DNA of 64,000 nucleotides from Rhyacophila brunnea (GCA_022495005.1 JAGYXB010000557.1:1736001-1800000); one strand, 5' to 3'; numbered from the stretch's first letter, positions 1 through 12,724 are shown. A program made the numbers and translations. The notes: generated from the sequence alone by a model not told the origin.

Positions 1-128
1 TAAAATAAATATAAAGGATATTAAGGCTTCAAAATTATATAAATAGATTATCTACAACGTTTAAGGTATGTCCAGTATCATGCTTTGAAAATAAAACAAA
101 ATCTCCATTTTGACCTACGCTGAGCATG
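1..128 (+). repeat. Outer end of a foldback arm, cut by the window edge
   Basis: This stretch matches the outer end of the right arm of the large palindrome near 30515-30640, in the same orientation and with few differences. Shared blocks include AAGGCTTCAAAATTATA and AGATTATCTACAACGTTTAA, and the match ends in TTTTGACCTACG. It is therefore a second copy of that element's terminus. The rest of the arm would lie upstream of the window. No coding potential is visible. Confidence 0.8.
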
Positions 129-138
129 TCCCCCCCCT

Positions 139-622
139 TAAGTTGTGATCAAATTGAGGTGCATGTCGCGTACTATCACGCTGTCACGGCGACAAATTTA
201 GTCTATGGTTTCACCATACATGATCTCTCTAAATTCAATAATATTTTGAACAGAAGCCAACCCGCAGACTATAGATAATAGACAACATTCTTATAGAAAA
301 TACAGTGTCAACCGCCAAAAACAAACAACTCGTAATTTTGACATGATTCTAAAATATGTAGGCATGTAGAAAATGATAAAAAAAACGTTCATTGTGTCAT
401 GCAAGTATCGATGTAGTGTAGTACGACGTGAGGTGACCTCATTGTTGTTCTGGTGATTTCGTCAGATTTTGCTAACTGATAATGTTCGTTTAAACTTTAA
501 ACGGGATGGGAGCATCAGTCTGGTAACATTTTTAACACCAATAAAAACGACATTATACACTATTCCCGTAGCGGCAGCTCACTGTGACGTCACGTGATAG
601 TACGCGACATGTACCTCAATAT
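139..622. mobile_element. Non-autonomous DNA transposon (MITE-like) with ~30-bp terminal inverted repeats
   Basis: Positions 151-180 (TTGAGGTGCATGTCGCGTAC within AAATTGAGG...ATCACG) recur inverted at 593-622 (GTACGCGACATGTACCTCAA), with about 27 of 30 positions matching. The 440 bp between them has no ORF. The left side, including the flanking GTTGTGATCA and the inner CTGTCACGGCGACAAATTTA, recurs inverted at 60384-60480. The real element may therefore start a little outside the inverted repeat, near 139. No clear target-site duplication was found and the superfamily is not assigned. Confidence 0.65.
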
Positions 623-1700
623 ATTTCGCGCATTACCTGCATTCAATCTTGACAATCGCATCATCTGAGAGTCGATTCCACATCCATACACTGCTTTCTT
701 TTAAGACATATCTATATTTATAAGTTTTATTTGATTCTTTTATTCTGTAATTATACATTTCTTCAAAGTTTCGAGAAAAAATCAACATAATTGGTTACTG
801 CAAAATAAAGTAGTAAATGTTGTAAATGTCATGGATGTAATTTGTAAAAGAGTCACGATTGAGGACTATAATAATATTATTGTAGCTACATTTTTAATTT
901 TTAATGTATGAAATCGCATAACAATTTAAGGTTTTTTGTCGCAATTACCCTATTTTTTGACGTTATCTCTATTAATATTATTATTATTAGAAATAGGGAT
1001 CGACTATGTATGTTATAATTTAAATATATTTTACATTAATAAGTTTTACATCACTTACGGATGGGCACACCAGTTTGTGTCAACTGTTCAGTGACGAATG
1101 ACTCCAGTATCGACCGATATAGTGAGTTTTCTTTTCTTGTCGATATTTTACTACACTGGTGAAAATTCATATAAATGTTCGTGGCTCGGCTATCTCAAAG
1201 CACATAAAATGACACCTGTGATGTTTACTCATTCCATCTACAAACTTTGTTGGTATTTTACGAATGTATTTAAATGTAAAAAAATCACATAAATAAACAA
1301 GATGGCCACTTTAGACTATTGTAATAATTCCTGTGAACTTTGAATAATTAGACTCTATTATTTTAATAAAAAAATGATTGCCTAATAAAATAATAATAAA
1401 TAATAATATGTATCCATATCAAACATGTAATTTATATGCCTACGTATCAACTTCACTTTTGTAAACAAAGTTTTCATTTTCGCCAGTCATGCTATCCATG
1501 CTTTTTTATAATAAAAAATAATGTTATTTTATCTTTTTTATGAGTTTTGTAATAAAAAAATGCCTAATGAGAATGAAAAGTTCAGAGTTTATTCATTATA
1601 TTATAGAATCGCTGAAACCCCATATTTATTTAGATATTTAAAATGTAAATGTATACCAGATCCTGACCATAATTGAAATACTAATATGGATTGGTGATTT
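623..1700. other. AT-rich stretch without recognisable gene
   Basis: I see only AT-rich sequence with short A and T runs and stop-dense frames. The one ORF of about 64 codons (1098-1292) has no recognisable motif and is probably chance. Confidence 0.6.
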
Positions 1701-1701
1701 A

Positions 1702-1742
<41 letters not shown>
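1701..1742. repeat. (TA)n microsatellite
   Basis: About 40 bp of almost pure TA dinucleotides runs directly into the 3' end of the antisense LINE fragment. A second short TA-rich run (2203-2219) borders the other side of that fragment. Confidence 0.95.
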
Positions 1743-1745
<3 letters not shown>

Positions 1746-2202
1746 TCATCATCAGCCGGGGTCAATCCACTGCTGGATGAAGGCCTCCCCAAGCTTTTTC
1801 CAACTCTCTCGGTCCTGTGTCGTTCGCTGTCACGTATTTCCTCTGAACTTTACCAGTTCGTCAATCCACCGTTTCGTGCCCTTTGGGTACCACTGGATGA
1901 CGGCATTTGTCCAGCGGCCGTCTCTTCGGCGAGCAATGTGCCCCACCCATTTCATTCGCATTTCAGCTGTTTGGCAACGTCTATTACATCGCGTACTCCT
2001 GTCTGCTTCCTAACCCATTCGTTTCTCTTACGGTCCTTTCGCGTGATGCCCAACATACACCTCTCCATGCCTCGCTGTGTGACTCTTAGCCTTTGGACAT
2101 CTCTCGTGTTGAGGGTCCACGTCTTGTAGCCATACGTGAGCACGGGTAGCACACATTGGTTGAACACCCTACGCTTAAGACATAATGGTAGGTCACTCTT
2201 GA
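1743..2202 (-). mobile_element. RTE-type LINE, 3' end fragment (5'-truncated)
   Basis: On the minus strand this encodes the C-terminal tail of an RTE-like endonuclease-reverse transcriptase. The open part at 2167-1952 carries VLPVLTYGYKTWTLNTRD, RLRVTQRGMERCMLGITRK and GVRDVIDVAKQLK. After a frameshift the reading continues to the usual ending DRESW.KLGEAFIQQWIDPG, with a TGA stop at 1754-1752 that lies inside the terminal TGATGATGATGA repeat. This arrangement (stop codon followed almost at once by a short tandem repeat) is typical of RTE elements. Compared with the longer copy at 34987-35690 it lacks about 10 codons near 1880 and ends 5' at 2202. It is flanked on both sides by TA repeats, which suggests insertion into a TA tract. 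It cannot be functional. Confidence 0.9.
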
Positions 2203-4860
2203 TATATATATAATATATTATTATGTTGGTTAACTTCTTTTTAAGATTAACTTTTAGTAAATTTGCGTCATCATATTGTTTATTAATTAAAGTAGGTAGT
2301 ATTTTCTTTAAACAAAATATTTAAATGTTTTTTATACAAAAAAACATAAGTACTACATAACATTTTTAATTTAACAATCATGTTTTATTGTATAATATTA
2401 TATTCTTCTTCAACTACAATAATTAGTTTTCAATATTATAAATTGTGTATGATTAAGATGCATTTATACAAGAGTCGAATCATAGGGTAAGTAGAAGGTT
2501 AGGCGAAGATATTATGCAAACATAAGTACGGATGTAATGCACTAATAATTGTATTCATGGATTAACTTAACACGGTTTATCTACTTTCTTCTTTTTGCAG
2601 TGTAATTACTCACACAATGTACAATATACACATTTGACATATTAATTTAAAACCTTGTTTTAAATGGGTACTTATGTAATTGTTATTTAAAATTTCACTA
2701 GCGCTGCCCTTACGAAAGTTACGCGTAGTTTGAAATATCCTTAACAAATGTTGTTAATTTAGTTTAAAATAGAAAGTTATGTTATGTAGTAATTTTAAAC
2801 TGGACAGACTGTTGACAGAGGCGCAAAAATCTTCACGATAAGATTAATGATTCCAGACAACAAGGAATTTCGCGGCAATTAAAAGAGAATCTGTCCCTTT
2901 GAGTAAAAATCTCATTCCACTCCAAAATAATATCTACTGTCAACATGTTTTCCTCCTAGATTAAATATTTTCCATGCAAACCTACTACCCTTACAACAGA
3001 TGTTCACATAATAGCCGCTTGCTTTTTAAGCGCTTATTTTCGTTTCAATATTACACCAGGCGATTTTACTTCGTTAAAAATAAAATTATCTGTAGACGAT
3101 TTTATGATCGTATACCCTGCTTATACGTGGATAGATTTACCGTTGATAGTAAGTATTTTCGTGGCCATAACAAAAAATGTATGGGTAAACATGTATTACC
3201 CTGCAGTTGCAAGCTTGCATGCATTAATCAAAAAAATTTGAAAGCTTCTAAATTTTCATGCGACAGTAGGGATTTTTTCAATTTGCGCCTGTGCAGTAGA
3301 ACGATAGAGCCGAACATGCCGGTAAAATAACGAACTATACTCATTTTGAGGTTAACCGATTTTCCCTACCTGTCAAATAGTACTATAAAATGACAACATC
3401 GCGTCTCGCTTACTCTTGAAGAATGTGATTGGAGAGACAGTCAGCACTTTTACTTGTAAACAATTTTTTCTTTTATTTTGTTAACTGTCAATTCATGGTG
3501 GAACTGCATTGTATTGTTGTTTGATTTAATTAAACGCATTTTTTTGTAGTACTTATTCCACTTTTATTCAATAAATTAGGATCGGTTTCGTCCGCCTCAG
3601 AGGGATATTTTCAACTCTTAAACAGTTATTGTCACGATAGTTCAAAATACACACTATTGATGCCAGTAAATCCATGCACGTGTATAGGTGCTAATATTTA
3701 TTTACTTTATAATAGCACATATAAATAAAATCAAAGACAATTACACGACATCAAATTATCAGAAACCCTTAAATCATAACAGTATGTTTTTATCAAGTTA
3801 GTGGATATCAGAAAGTTCCTTGTGCAAAGTATATATTATTATTTAATATAAAACAGGTTTTACAGAACTTTGCATCTTACTAAAGTTTGCTTCAATTGAA
3901 GTCCGTTTTGAGAATATATGGTTCTATAGAATCTTAGTGATACACTGGTACAACAGCATTGAAAATACTTGTGTTGGTAAGCTGACACGTTAGTTCTCTG
4001 TAATATATATGGTTATGAAAAAGCGCTTCACGTAACTGAGAAATGAGTTCCGAATGCAGCTCTAGGAGCGTAGGAGGTGACATAGCCACACGGATTCCTT
4101 GCACTGATACCAGAAAATCGATGAACACTAGACGTGAGACGTAGCACTGAATAAAATAAAGTTATGTGATCTTGCTCTCTTTTTGCTCCGTAGCTGGAGC
4201 GCGACAGGCTGAAAGTAAGTAAATAAGTAATATAAAATAATCTAAATAAATTGTGAAATTGTTAATCTGTGATTGCTTTAATTTTTATTTTGGATTTTAA
4301 AATAACGTTTTTTGTTAATTCTTTCATATTTACGTTATTTATGGTGACAACTGTTTCGGACTATGAACTCATCTTTACAATGACCATATGATATTTTTCA
4401 AAAATGTAAACTGAACGTTTACAACACCCAATACATCTCATAAAAAGAGGATGGATTGTGTTCTCTCTACATAACAGTGGCGTAGTTTAGTTATTTTTTA
4501 TTTATTGTACCTATTAGAAATATTTAATTGTGACCACAGACTATACATATCTTTGATTGTGAAAATAGCTTTAAAAAAAGACTTAAGCAGGTTAAAATTT
4601 ACTTTAATGTTTAATTGTATATTCTCTTGGCTTTTAATGTATCTATTTATTTTATCTTGTCTTTAGGTTATTAAGTTTAAGTTAAGATAATTATTGTAAT
4701 ATAAATGCACAGATATTTAACCATGAATTGTTGAATCTTTATTATGGTCGCTTCAAATAAGGTAATTGACGAATAATTACTGTAAATCTGTCTTACTTGT
4801 TTTCCATTATTTACCTAGTAATAATACTTTTGCCTGTGTGTCCCGTATAAACTGCTTGAC
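2203..4860. other. AT-rich stretch, no gene recognised
   Basis: No repeat family or gene was recognised. The longest ORF (2974-3330, 118 codons, + strand) is rich in F, Y, K and C and shows no domain I know. It has no convincing promoter or splice context, so I do not call it a gene. CAGTGGCGTAG at 4475 resembles a hAT terminus, but no partner end or duplication was found. Confidence 0.5.
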
Positions 4861-4867
4861 AAGTTAT

Positions 4868-4985
4868 ACACATAGCAGTCGGAAATAATAGCAATAAACA
4901 AATTTACCCAATGTAATTCGTGCACAGTAAAAGAAATCGCAATCTGCGCAATTTTAAGGTTAAGTTGTTTCACTATAGAATTTGA
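4868..4985 (+). repeat. Interspersed ~120-bp repeat, copy 1
   Basis: It shares AGCAGTC..AAATAAT, CAAATTTACC, TGTAATTCG, GCAATCTGC and CAATTTTAAG with the copy at 20795-20930, same orientation, with small indels. There is no coding content. The family is not recognised. The second copy lies just upstream of a tRNA-like SINE head, so this may be part of a larger composite. Confidence 0.6.
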
Positions 4986-4989
4986 TGGC

Positions 4990-6330
4990 AGGTGAATTGC
5001 CGGATAGTGCACAAATGCATTAAGATTTTCATAAACAAGTATTTCTAAAATATTTTTTTAAGTTACCTGTATATAGATGTATTGCAAATATCGGTCAATC
5101 AGCTGCATTTAAAAAAAACGGTAGAAAAAAGAGATCAACTTGTTTTTTTCCCACTAATATTGCTCAATGCCTCAATTTTGATATAATTATGAATGTAGTT
5201 TATACTTGATTTTTTTAGAAATTAGGAATATTAGGATGTGCATTATTTAATGTTTTTATAATAATTTTTATTGATACTTTCTTTCATCGTTCAGTAACTG
5301 AAATCGTATCGTCCGGTGTAATACAGCGAACATGATGTTGTCTAAAAAAATTCTTTCTACGAAGCGAATAAATACTAACAGCGAAGAAGCACAGTATGGC
5401 GTGTTTTTTGTGTAATTTTTTAGTGTAAAAGTGTACTCTCATCGAGCCATTATGCAAAGATTTTAACAAAATGGAAAATGAAACTTATTTGCGAAAATTA
5501 TTATGTTGAAAAAAAAAACAACAGTTATTAACAAAGCAGAGTTCGCCAACTGTAAAAAATATATCGTGAAAATTTGTATTTCAAAAGGGTTTCTATATTC
5601 ACTTTGATATTTTAATGCCAATTTAAATATAACATTTTAATAGAAAATATTTCGAGCGTTATAATATTTTAATATTGGAAAATATTTCAAACAATATTTG
5701 TTGTTTTATAATGATCATATTTCGTAAACACACACATAATATACAATATCTAAATTAAAATAATTACTTTCGAAAAATAGATAGTGCTTAAGTATGAAAA
5801 CTTATAATAAGAAAATATCTAAGTATTTAGAATAATGCCTGACTGCTATGACTACTTTTGAATTTGAATTTAAATTCTAATTGATTTAAGTTTTGTAATA
5901 TTCCTTTTGAGCCATTTATTACAATACCAGTTTCTTCTTTCAGCATCTTAAGGCACTATACTCACTCACTAATGGCAAATGCAGACTGACAACGTATAGA
6001 ATAAAAATAGTTTCCAAAAATACGTACTTAGTACCAAATATTACCAATATAATAATGCACCAGTAGGGCTCGTGAATAGGTGAATTATTTTACTGTGGAT
6101 TCAGTGTATATTTTTTCACGTGTCACCGTCAGGGGAAAAAGTCTCCTTTGAAATCGGTAGATGGCAATAGGCCCATTTTGGTTGAAAAATTAAGATGAAA
6201 ACAAGCCAAACGATCCAAACAGAAACATTGTCTAGATCCACCATATAACCAAACTAAACGAATTTATTTCAGGAAGACAATAATTAATAACATGTTCGTG
6301 AAGTACAACGTAACTATCTGAAAACGGGGC
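4990..6330. other. AT-rich stretch, no gene recognised
   Basis: I see no repeated structure or coding signal here beyond short homopolymers. Confidence 0.5.
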
Positions 6331-6336
6331 TTGGGT

Positions 6337-6490
6337 CGAAATCCCGAAGGCCGAAATCCCGAATGCTGAAATCCCGAATGGCCGAAATCCCGAAAGCCGA
6401 AATCCCGAATACCAAAATCCCGAATGGCTGAAATCCCGAATGGCCGAAATCCCGAATGGCCGGAATCCCGATGGCCAAAATCCCGAAAAA
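6337..6490. repeat. Minisatellite, ~10 units of 15-16 bp
   Basis: The unit is CGAAATCCCGAATGGC, repeated about ten times with variants (GAAGGC, GAATGCT, GAAAGC, GAATACC, GATGGC). It is markedly GC-richer than its surroundings. Because 16 is not a multiple of 3, the array reads through in more than one frame and produces artificial ORFs on the minus strand (6264-6509 and 6314-6535) with repeated FGISAIRDFG-like peptides. These should not be taken as genes. Confidence 0.95.
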
Positions 6491-6494
6491 TAAA

Positions 6495-8685
6495 AAATAC
6501 AAACAGCAATAATTACGCAATCTTGAATTGCGCAATTTTTATACCAGGATCACAACGTATTTAAATCTGTGTTTATTGGTTTGTAATTGAATTTATGATT
6601 TCGATGTCTTTTTGATGTTGATGATTTTTGTTTTGTGGTCAGATTGACACTGAATTAGGAGGTGCCCGGGATGGGTATGGTTTGGGATTTTTGGTGGGGT
6701 TCAGAAACAGTTGGTGCAAACATAGTATTTTCAATGTTTCTGGATAATGTAAAAAAAGTCCACTAGTAAAAATATGGTAACCACGTCGTAATATCTGTTT
6801 TTTTAAATACACCAAACCCTTACAGTGAAATCTCGTTTAGTGTCTCTTTATATTTGGTGGAAGGTAACCAGGGGGTTACAATTTACACGACTTACTATCT
6901 ATGCCATAATCATCGAACAATCCGCGCGAAACTTGACAGTAATTTATGTTGTCATCTATATATAAACAGGATGGTTTAACTTGTCTTTCTCATTTTTTTT
7001 GTTAATATACTTAGTGAACATTACATATTGTATCAATGACTTCAATATATAAATAAATTTATCGCTAGTATACAGAACGTAAAGAATTTTTCTTTCTTTC
7101 TTCTAAATAAATGTATGGGCTTAAACATCTATGAGAAACAATTTACTTTAAACTCTATACAAATTGTTCCTCTTAATTGAATAGGGCTTGTACATTAATT
7201 TAGGACAGCCTTCGCAGCCTGACAATGCGGTGGTCTTTATTTTGTATTTATAAATGAATTTGAAACCCAACCATACCCGTAATTAAAATTCATTGAAATT
7301 TTAGTTTCATTATTCACATAAAAGCCTTTTCCCCATTTCGTGCTATGTGATAGTTAAAATCTTAGTATGCGGTATCTATGCAAATTCAAAATTTAAGGGT
7401 TTATTTATTGTTGTGTTTTCATTCAATTTTCCTTGTTTAATTAAATTTATTACAATTTATTCTGACGGTTTATTTAAAATAAAATATTTATATCTTAATA
7501 ATAACATATTTTTTAGAATACCTAAATAGTAAATTAATAGTTGTATATGGTATGCCCAAAAAATAGATGCATAAAAAAATACAGAATAATCAAAAATATT
7601 TTTTTTATTTATTGTTGTTTATTTTGTTATGCAAGTCAAGCCGAAAAAGTAATTCAGCGACATGCAACAAAAGCTTAAAGTGAAAAAAAACAAAATAACA
7701 TTTTACACAAAACTAATATTGTATAGTTCTTGATACAATTACCTACTCATTATTTTTGTCAAAAATACATACTATAATAAATCCCCTTCTCGAGTCTTTA
7801 GTACCAACTTTGGTTATCAAAATATTAAAACGATGAATTAGTCAAAAATCTACACGGTGGAAAATTTAAAACTTAATAAACTAAAATTTTAATAATAACA
7901 ATGACCGTAAATATAATGTAATAATAACGTTAGACGTGACATAAATATGTAATAAATTCACATTTTTTTTTACAATTGTAATGTTTTCAGACACATATTT
8001 GTAAATTACCAAAAAATTGAAAGCTTCGTATTTTTCCGCTAGGTGCCTTTGCTTGTATGCTTCTCCCTCTTAAATGTATTAATTTGTGTTATTGTGAACA
8101 GATGGCAATATCATTTTTTTTTATTTCATAAATGCAGGAAAGTTTAAATAAGAAAATACTTAATTCAAAAAAAATATTATATCAACATACTTATATGCAT
8201 ATATGCCACATTAACACGTACACACACATTTAAAAAATATATATGTATATGTAGCTTCTGTTAATTTTCATGCCTTACCGGCCCTGATCTTTAAAAATAC
8301 AATGAAAAACAGTATTAAACAATTTTACTTTGTTTCATTATAAATTTAAGATGCCTCCTCTTTGCCGTAATTTTCCTGCTTTTATGATACTTTCTTATTA
8401 AAAAATAATATACGATGTAATATCAAGATACGGATACTCTAAGGTACGTAATACAAAAACAGCTACAGCAATTAAAAAAAGGTGTTACGTTATAACGTTG
8501 GAAAAAAGCATGATTTTTTTCATCCAAAATTTAAAAAAAAGTTTTAGCCTGCTATACAGATTATATTTTATTACCATTAAAAATGACAAACGTAAATTCT
8601 TTATATTGATTGAAAAATATTCCTGGAAACGAATAAACATATAATGTTTTTCAAAAAGATATTTAATAATTTATTTGGTACAAGT
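6495..8685. other. AT-rich stretch, no gene recognised
   Basis: Very AT-rich DNA with many poly-A and poly-T runs and stop codons in all frames. No interspersed family was recognised. Confidence 0.5.
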
Positions 8686-8687
8686 AA

Positions 8688-8857
8688 GTCTATTTACTGG
8701 AAGCCAGGCGGGAACAGTGGGAATTTTCATAGCCGATTTCGATAAAATTCATAAATTCAAGAATGATAACATTGATAACCTCCATTAAACTAACAAAATA
8801 ATCCAGTATATCGACTATTTTCAAAATTTGTTTGCCGCTGGCTTCCATTAAACAGAC
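8688..8857. mobile_element. Diverged copy of a palindromic MITE
   Basis: The right half (AATAATCCAGTATATCGACT, then TTTCAAAATTTGTTTGCCGCTG and GGCTTCCA) matches the right arm of the palindrome at 37073-37252. The left half (GTCTATTTACTGGAAGCCAG, CAGTGGGAATTTTCATAGCC) is its degraded inverted partner. No ORF is present. Confidence 0.7.
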
Positions 8858-8867
8858 AAGAACCAAC

Positions 8868-9066
8868 TATTTTTGTATTTAACGAATAACTCGCAAGATT
8901 TATGAATGTAACATAATTTTATTGAACATACATAATGATTATTAGATAACAATTTTGCGAAATATATCACAGCTAGATTTTTTTTAATACGACACCTAGC
9001 AGTACTCGAACATTTGCTCCCCAGGATTCACGCCGGATATGTCCTCTGATCACTTAGCTAATACGT
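8868..9066 (-). mobile_element. tRNA-derived SINE (family S1), minus strand
   Basis: On the minus strand a tRNA-like head (9066 to about 8990) carries an A-box-like TAGCTAAGTGATCAGAGGA and a B-box-like TGTTCGAGTAC. It is followed by a T run and a tail with TCTAGCTGTGATATATTTCG, TATGTTCAATAAAAT and AATCTTGCGAGTTATTCGTT. The same tail order occurs in the copies near 26430, 31555 and 31838, which defines the family. The cloverleaf is too degraded to be a tRNA gene. Confidence 0.7.
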
Positions 9067-9224
9067 ATCTTATCTAATTGCGACGAAATTAACGAAACGT
9101 TATAAAAATACTTACATAGCGCTTTCTAAATTGCAATCGCCTTTGAATTACCTTAATTACTAACCGTTGTCAAGATCACTCCAAATTTTGGTTATAACGT
9201 ATTTGCACTTGCTAATAATAAGAC

Positions 9225-9440
9225 ACGTATAGCTTAATGGTCAGAGCACGCGGGCGCAAATCCCGGGAGGCACAGATTCGAACCTGCTGGGTATTTTGTA
9301 TTTGGTATTTTTTCAAAAAGTGTTTTTAAATTATCTATGTTCAGAAGTGTGAACATGTTTATTAAATAAATAAATTTTATTATAGCTTTAGTATTGTTTG
9401 TATTGAAATGCATAATATATTTCATGATATCTAAATAGGC
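9225..9440 (+). mobile_element. tRNA-derived SINE head, plus strand
   Basis: ATAGCTTAATGGTCAGAGCA resembles an A box (TRGYNNARNNG), and GATTCGAACC, about 35 bp later, resembles a B box. A T-rich tail follows (about 9300-9440) with a weak resemblance to the S1 tail. No functional cloverleaf could be drawn with confidence. Confidence 0.6.
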
Positions 9441-9444
9441 CACT

Positions 9445-10370
9445 TTTAAAGGTGGTTAGGAGATTATTTCATTCTTTATGAAGTTTTTATCGGAGTATAA
9501 GGGTGAAAAAAGTCGACATTATAATCCATTTTCACACCTGGCGTATTCAATCTTTGAGATAAGGCTTGAAATAAAGCGTAAGGTTATGCAGTTATATTAT
9601 ATTTTAATGCATTTTCTCCGATGTTTTATTTAAATTAATTCAATCATAATTTTAAACTGGCTCATAACTAGATAACATGTAAAATTGTATCGTATATAAA
9701 TTCCTACTGTATAAAGCACGGTCTTAAATTTGGCCATTATATTATATTTAATGCGACATGAATTATTATTTTCAATCTATTTGCATCAAAATATTGTACG
9801 ATTTTAGAGAATTAATTCTGTAATGATAACTGTTATTATATGTATTTGGAATCAAAAAATATATTGTAATTATTAAGTATAATAAACTTATATACACATT
9901 CGGTTTTTTATTTAATATTTTCGAAAGTTATAAACGATGTAGGTAAATGAATTTTTTTAATAAAAAATCTAACTTTAATATCACGAAAATGTGTTTTATT
10001 ATTATTCTTTCTAAGAATCTAGGTATATGACACAACAATTTTGAATTTGTTTTGACCGTAGGTGCAATGTGCATAGTGTAGCATTTGGACCGTCTCCGGA
10101 AATTTTTACGTACGCATTTGGACGTACTACATTTCACTGTGATCTGTTATATCGGAAATAAAGTATTGAGAAATAAATGTTTAAATGAAGCACGTTATGC
10201 GAATCACCAGAATACAAGGAAAAAACAAAATGAAATGGTCGGTAAGTAAATTTGAAATCATATCATATATGCCTATATAAAATACTAGTAGATGCTCGAT
10301 ATAATATATAATAATAATGATAATAATCATAGCATTATTATCAGTTATAAAGAATGGCTGAGGAAAGTGA
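9445..10370. other. AT-rich stretch, no gene recognised
   Basis: There is no recognisable coding or repeat signal. The ORF at 9928-10137 (-) is short and without motifs. Confidence 0.45.
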
Positions 10371-10371
10371 C

Positions 10372-10537
10372 TATCTTAAAATTCTATTATCTTTTGAACG
10401 ACTAAGACTTTCTACCCCTCTCGATCCTTTGCTTCTCACATGGTAGATTGAAGGCTACCCCCAGTCAGCTCCTTCACTTGGTCGCTCCAGTGCGACAACG
10501 CCTTTTATTTGCTTCGCTTTTCTTGGAAGCTACCTAA
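10372..10537 (-). mobile_element. LINE C-terminal fragment, minus strand
   Basis: The minus strand matches the better preserved fragment at 22751-22936. Shared DNA includes GCGAAGCA, TGGAGCGACCAAGTGAA and GAGCTGACTGGGGG, then GATCGAGA.GG.TAGAAAGTCTT. The encoded tail pattern (a basic GKRSRGR segment, ARWSDQVKELTGG, then DRE.WK) is the usual C-terminal end of insect non-LTR retrotransposons. It is decayed, with stops and indels. Confidence 0.8.
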
Positions 10538-10539
10538 AA

Positions 10540-12595
10540 TTACCAATCTCTCCAGGTTAACCGGTCCGCGCCGAAAAATATTAAAAAAAAACCGCAAAAT
10601 TCGTCTATTGAGAGCCGTTACTTTTGATGCTAATCAATATCAAATTAATATTAAATTATTGAATATAATAAAAATAAAATATAACTGTCTATAATGATCC
10701 TTAATCAATGCGTATTTTTTGATCTCTATTCAGTAAGACAGCTCAATGGCAAAATATAATACGTCCAATTTACGTGCAATCAATTTGGACACCACAGTAC
10801 GAGGCCAACTGGGTTTCTAGTGTATTTTCAAATAAATACAGCATTACATAGCTCCAACATACACATCCTCGTAGAAGGTATAGGCCAGGTTGATGCTCTT
10901 TGATTCATCCGTAGTATAAAGTCGAGTCAGGGCCAATACGCCATCTTCACCTTGGATATGATGACACGTTTATTATTCCGTTCTTATATAAGTACGTGTA
11001 GTTTTATTGTTTCTGATAAATTCATCGCATACGCAATATCAATATAATATAATAAATCATTATATGTCTACCCACACCTTTCAATTGAAAAGATGATATA
11101 TATTATGTTTTACTTCAAAAAGTTTCCTATATTTTGGATAAAGTCTGTTAGAAGTTAGCGAACCTTTTTACGTGCGCATGCCAAAATTTCCCAAATATTA
11201 TTTTTCTTCTGTCTGACGTGCCGAGCAGTTATGGGGAAAATAGGTTTTAAAAATTCTATTAAAAAAATGATGATGTTTTAGAATTTAGCTAGATCACAGA
11301 ACATAACACATATAATAACTTTATCACTTTTTCAATTACGCTACACATTTCGGTACACCAATTTTGAAGTTGTCTGCAAGAATTACTACCACTAGCTTCA
11401 CGAAGTTGTTGTGTCTTATTTGGTGCAGTCATGTTTTGTAAGTAGAAATATAATTGTTTGTTAATGTATTAATTATCTTGGTTATTTACGCACAAATTGA
11501 TACCAGAATTGCTCCGATCCGATCAGGCATTCTCTCGCTACAGTGATCTCAAGCATTGCAAATCGATCGAAATTAGAGGTTCGGAGCGCGGCATTCCCCG
11601 CCGCCTGATGAGGTTGGTGCGATAATATTGTATATGACACATAAAGTGTAAGGAGCGACCTATGCAATTATATATTTAAATTAAACGTAATGCTCATTCT
11701 TGCAGAGTATTTGCCTGCTATTTTTTATACAATGCGATGTCTCTCTTCAGACGCGTGCCATAGGTTCGCCACTGCTGTTGTATACTATAACAAATCAAAT
11801 AAAATTATATGGGAGTCCGAATAGTACTTTGAAACGTGACCTTTCATCTTGTCCAAATTGTAAAGTTTTCAAAATTAATGCTACCAGCAGTCACGTAAAC
11901 GAACGTATATTATGAAAAGTACTATTATTTAAATTAGATAATGTATTATTTTAGTGTCCATCATAGTGCACCAGGTAAACGGAAAGCATTAAAGTTTACA
12001 CCTCAATAATCTAAAGTTCTCAACATTTCGATTTTATAGCTGATTAAACAGAGCTTCTGCTCCTTTGGTAAAAGCAATACATTGTTATTTTGATGCCTCA
12101 GAAACTATAAATTACGTTGTCATTGGTTGTTTCCGGACCGTCAAGCTCGAGCATAACACTGCAAGTTTATACGTGCAGTATTTATCGTCAGCCCTTAAGT
12201 TCAATGGTGTATCTCTACATGTATCGGAAGACATAAATATTTGAGAATCACTAGAGTTTAAAATTTAAATTAAATAGTTTATAATATGTATGTATCACAA
12301 ATAGATTATTATTATTGGTTGACCGTGAAAAATTTATGATTAGTCATATTTTAGCTTTCATCTATGTACAATTATTTATCTACATAAATAGTACCTAAGT
12401 ACTAAAAAAATAATGGCTTTGTAATTATTATTAGGAATATTATTTTATACATATTATATATTATATATATGGATAACTTTGATTTATTTATCCTTTTTTA
12501 GATGACAAAACAGATAGATGGTGAAGTATTTTTAGAAAGCATTTTAAGCCATTAGTGCAATTTTGAATCAAATAATATCTCATATCTTGTTACCC
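10540..12595. other. AT-rich stretch, no gene recognised
   Basis: Mostly AT-rich. A short GC-richer patch (about 11500-11620) includes CATTCCCCGCCGCCTGATGA, but no reading frame or known RNA could be recognised in it. Confidence 0.45.
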
Positions 12596-12609
12596 AAACT
12601 ATCTCCAAT

Positions 12610-12720
12610 TACGTTTTTGCCACTCACCGTACCCCATGGATCCATGGATCGTGAGTTCGAATCCCGAGGCTGGATCAAATTTCCATTGTCTTGTATAATA
12701 ATCTCTATATTATATTCTTG
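12610..12720 (+). mobile_element. tRNA-derived SINE head fragment
   Basis: A B-box-like AGTTCGAATCCC within GATCGTGAGTTCGAATCCCG is followed by GGCTGGATC. This resembles the T-arm and acceptor part of a tRNA as found in the heads at 53310 and 14890. The A-box half is poor, so this is probably a 5'-degraded copy. Confidence 0.55.
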
Positions 12721-12724
12721 GATC

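Noticed and set aside
2974..3330. 118-codon ORF on the + strand
   Set aside because: No recognisable domain, chance-like F/Y/K/C-rich composition, no splice or promoter context that convinces. Left as unassigned.
4475..4490. CAGTGGCGTAG as a hAT terminus
   Set aside because: No inverted partner or 8-bp duplication found, and the motif alone is too short.
6264..6535. Overlapping minus ORFs with repeated FGISAIRDFG-like peptides
   Set aside because: By-product of the 16-bp minisatellite, which is open in more than one frame. Not a repeat protein.
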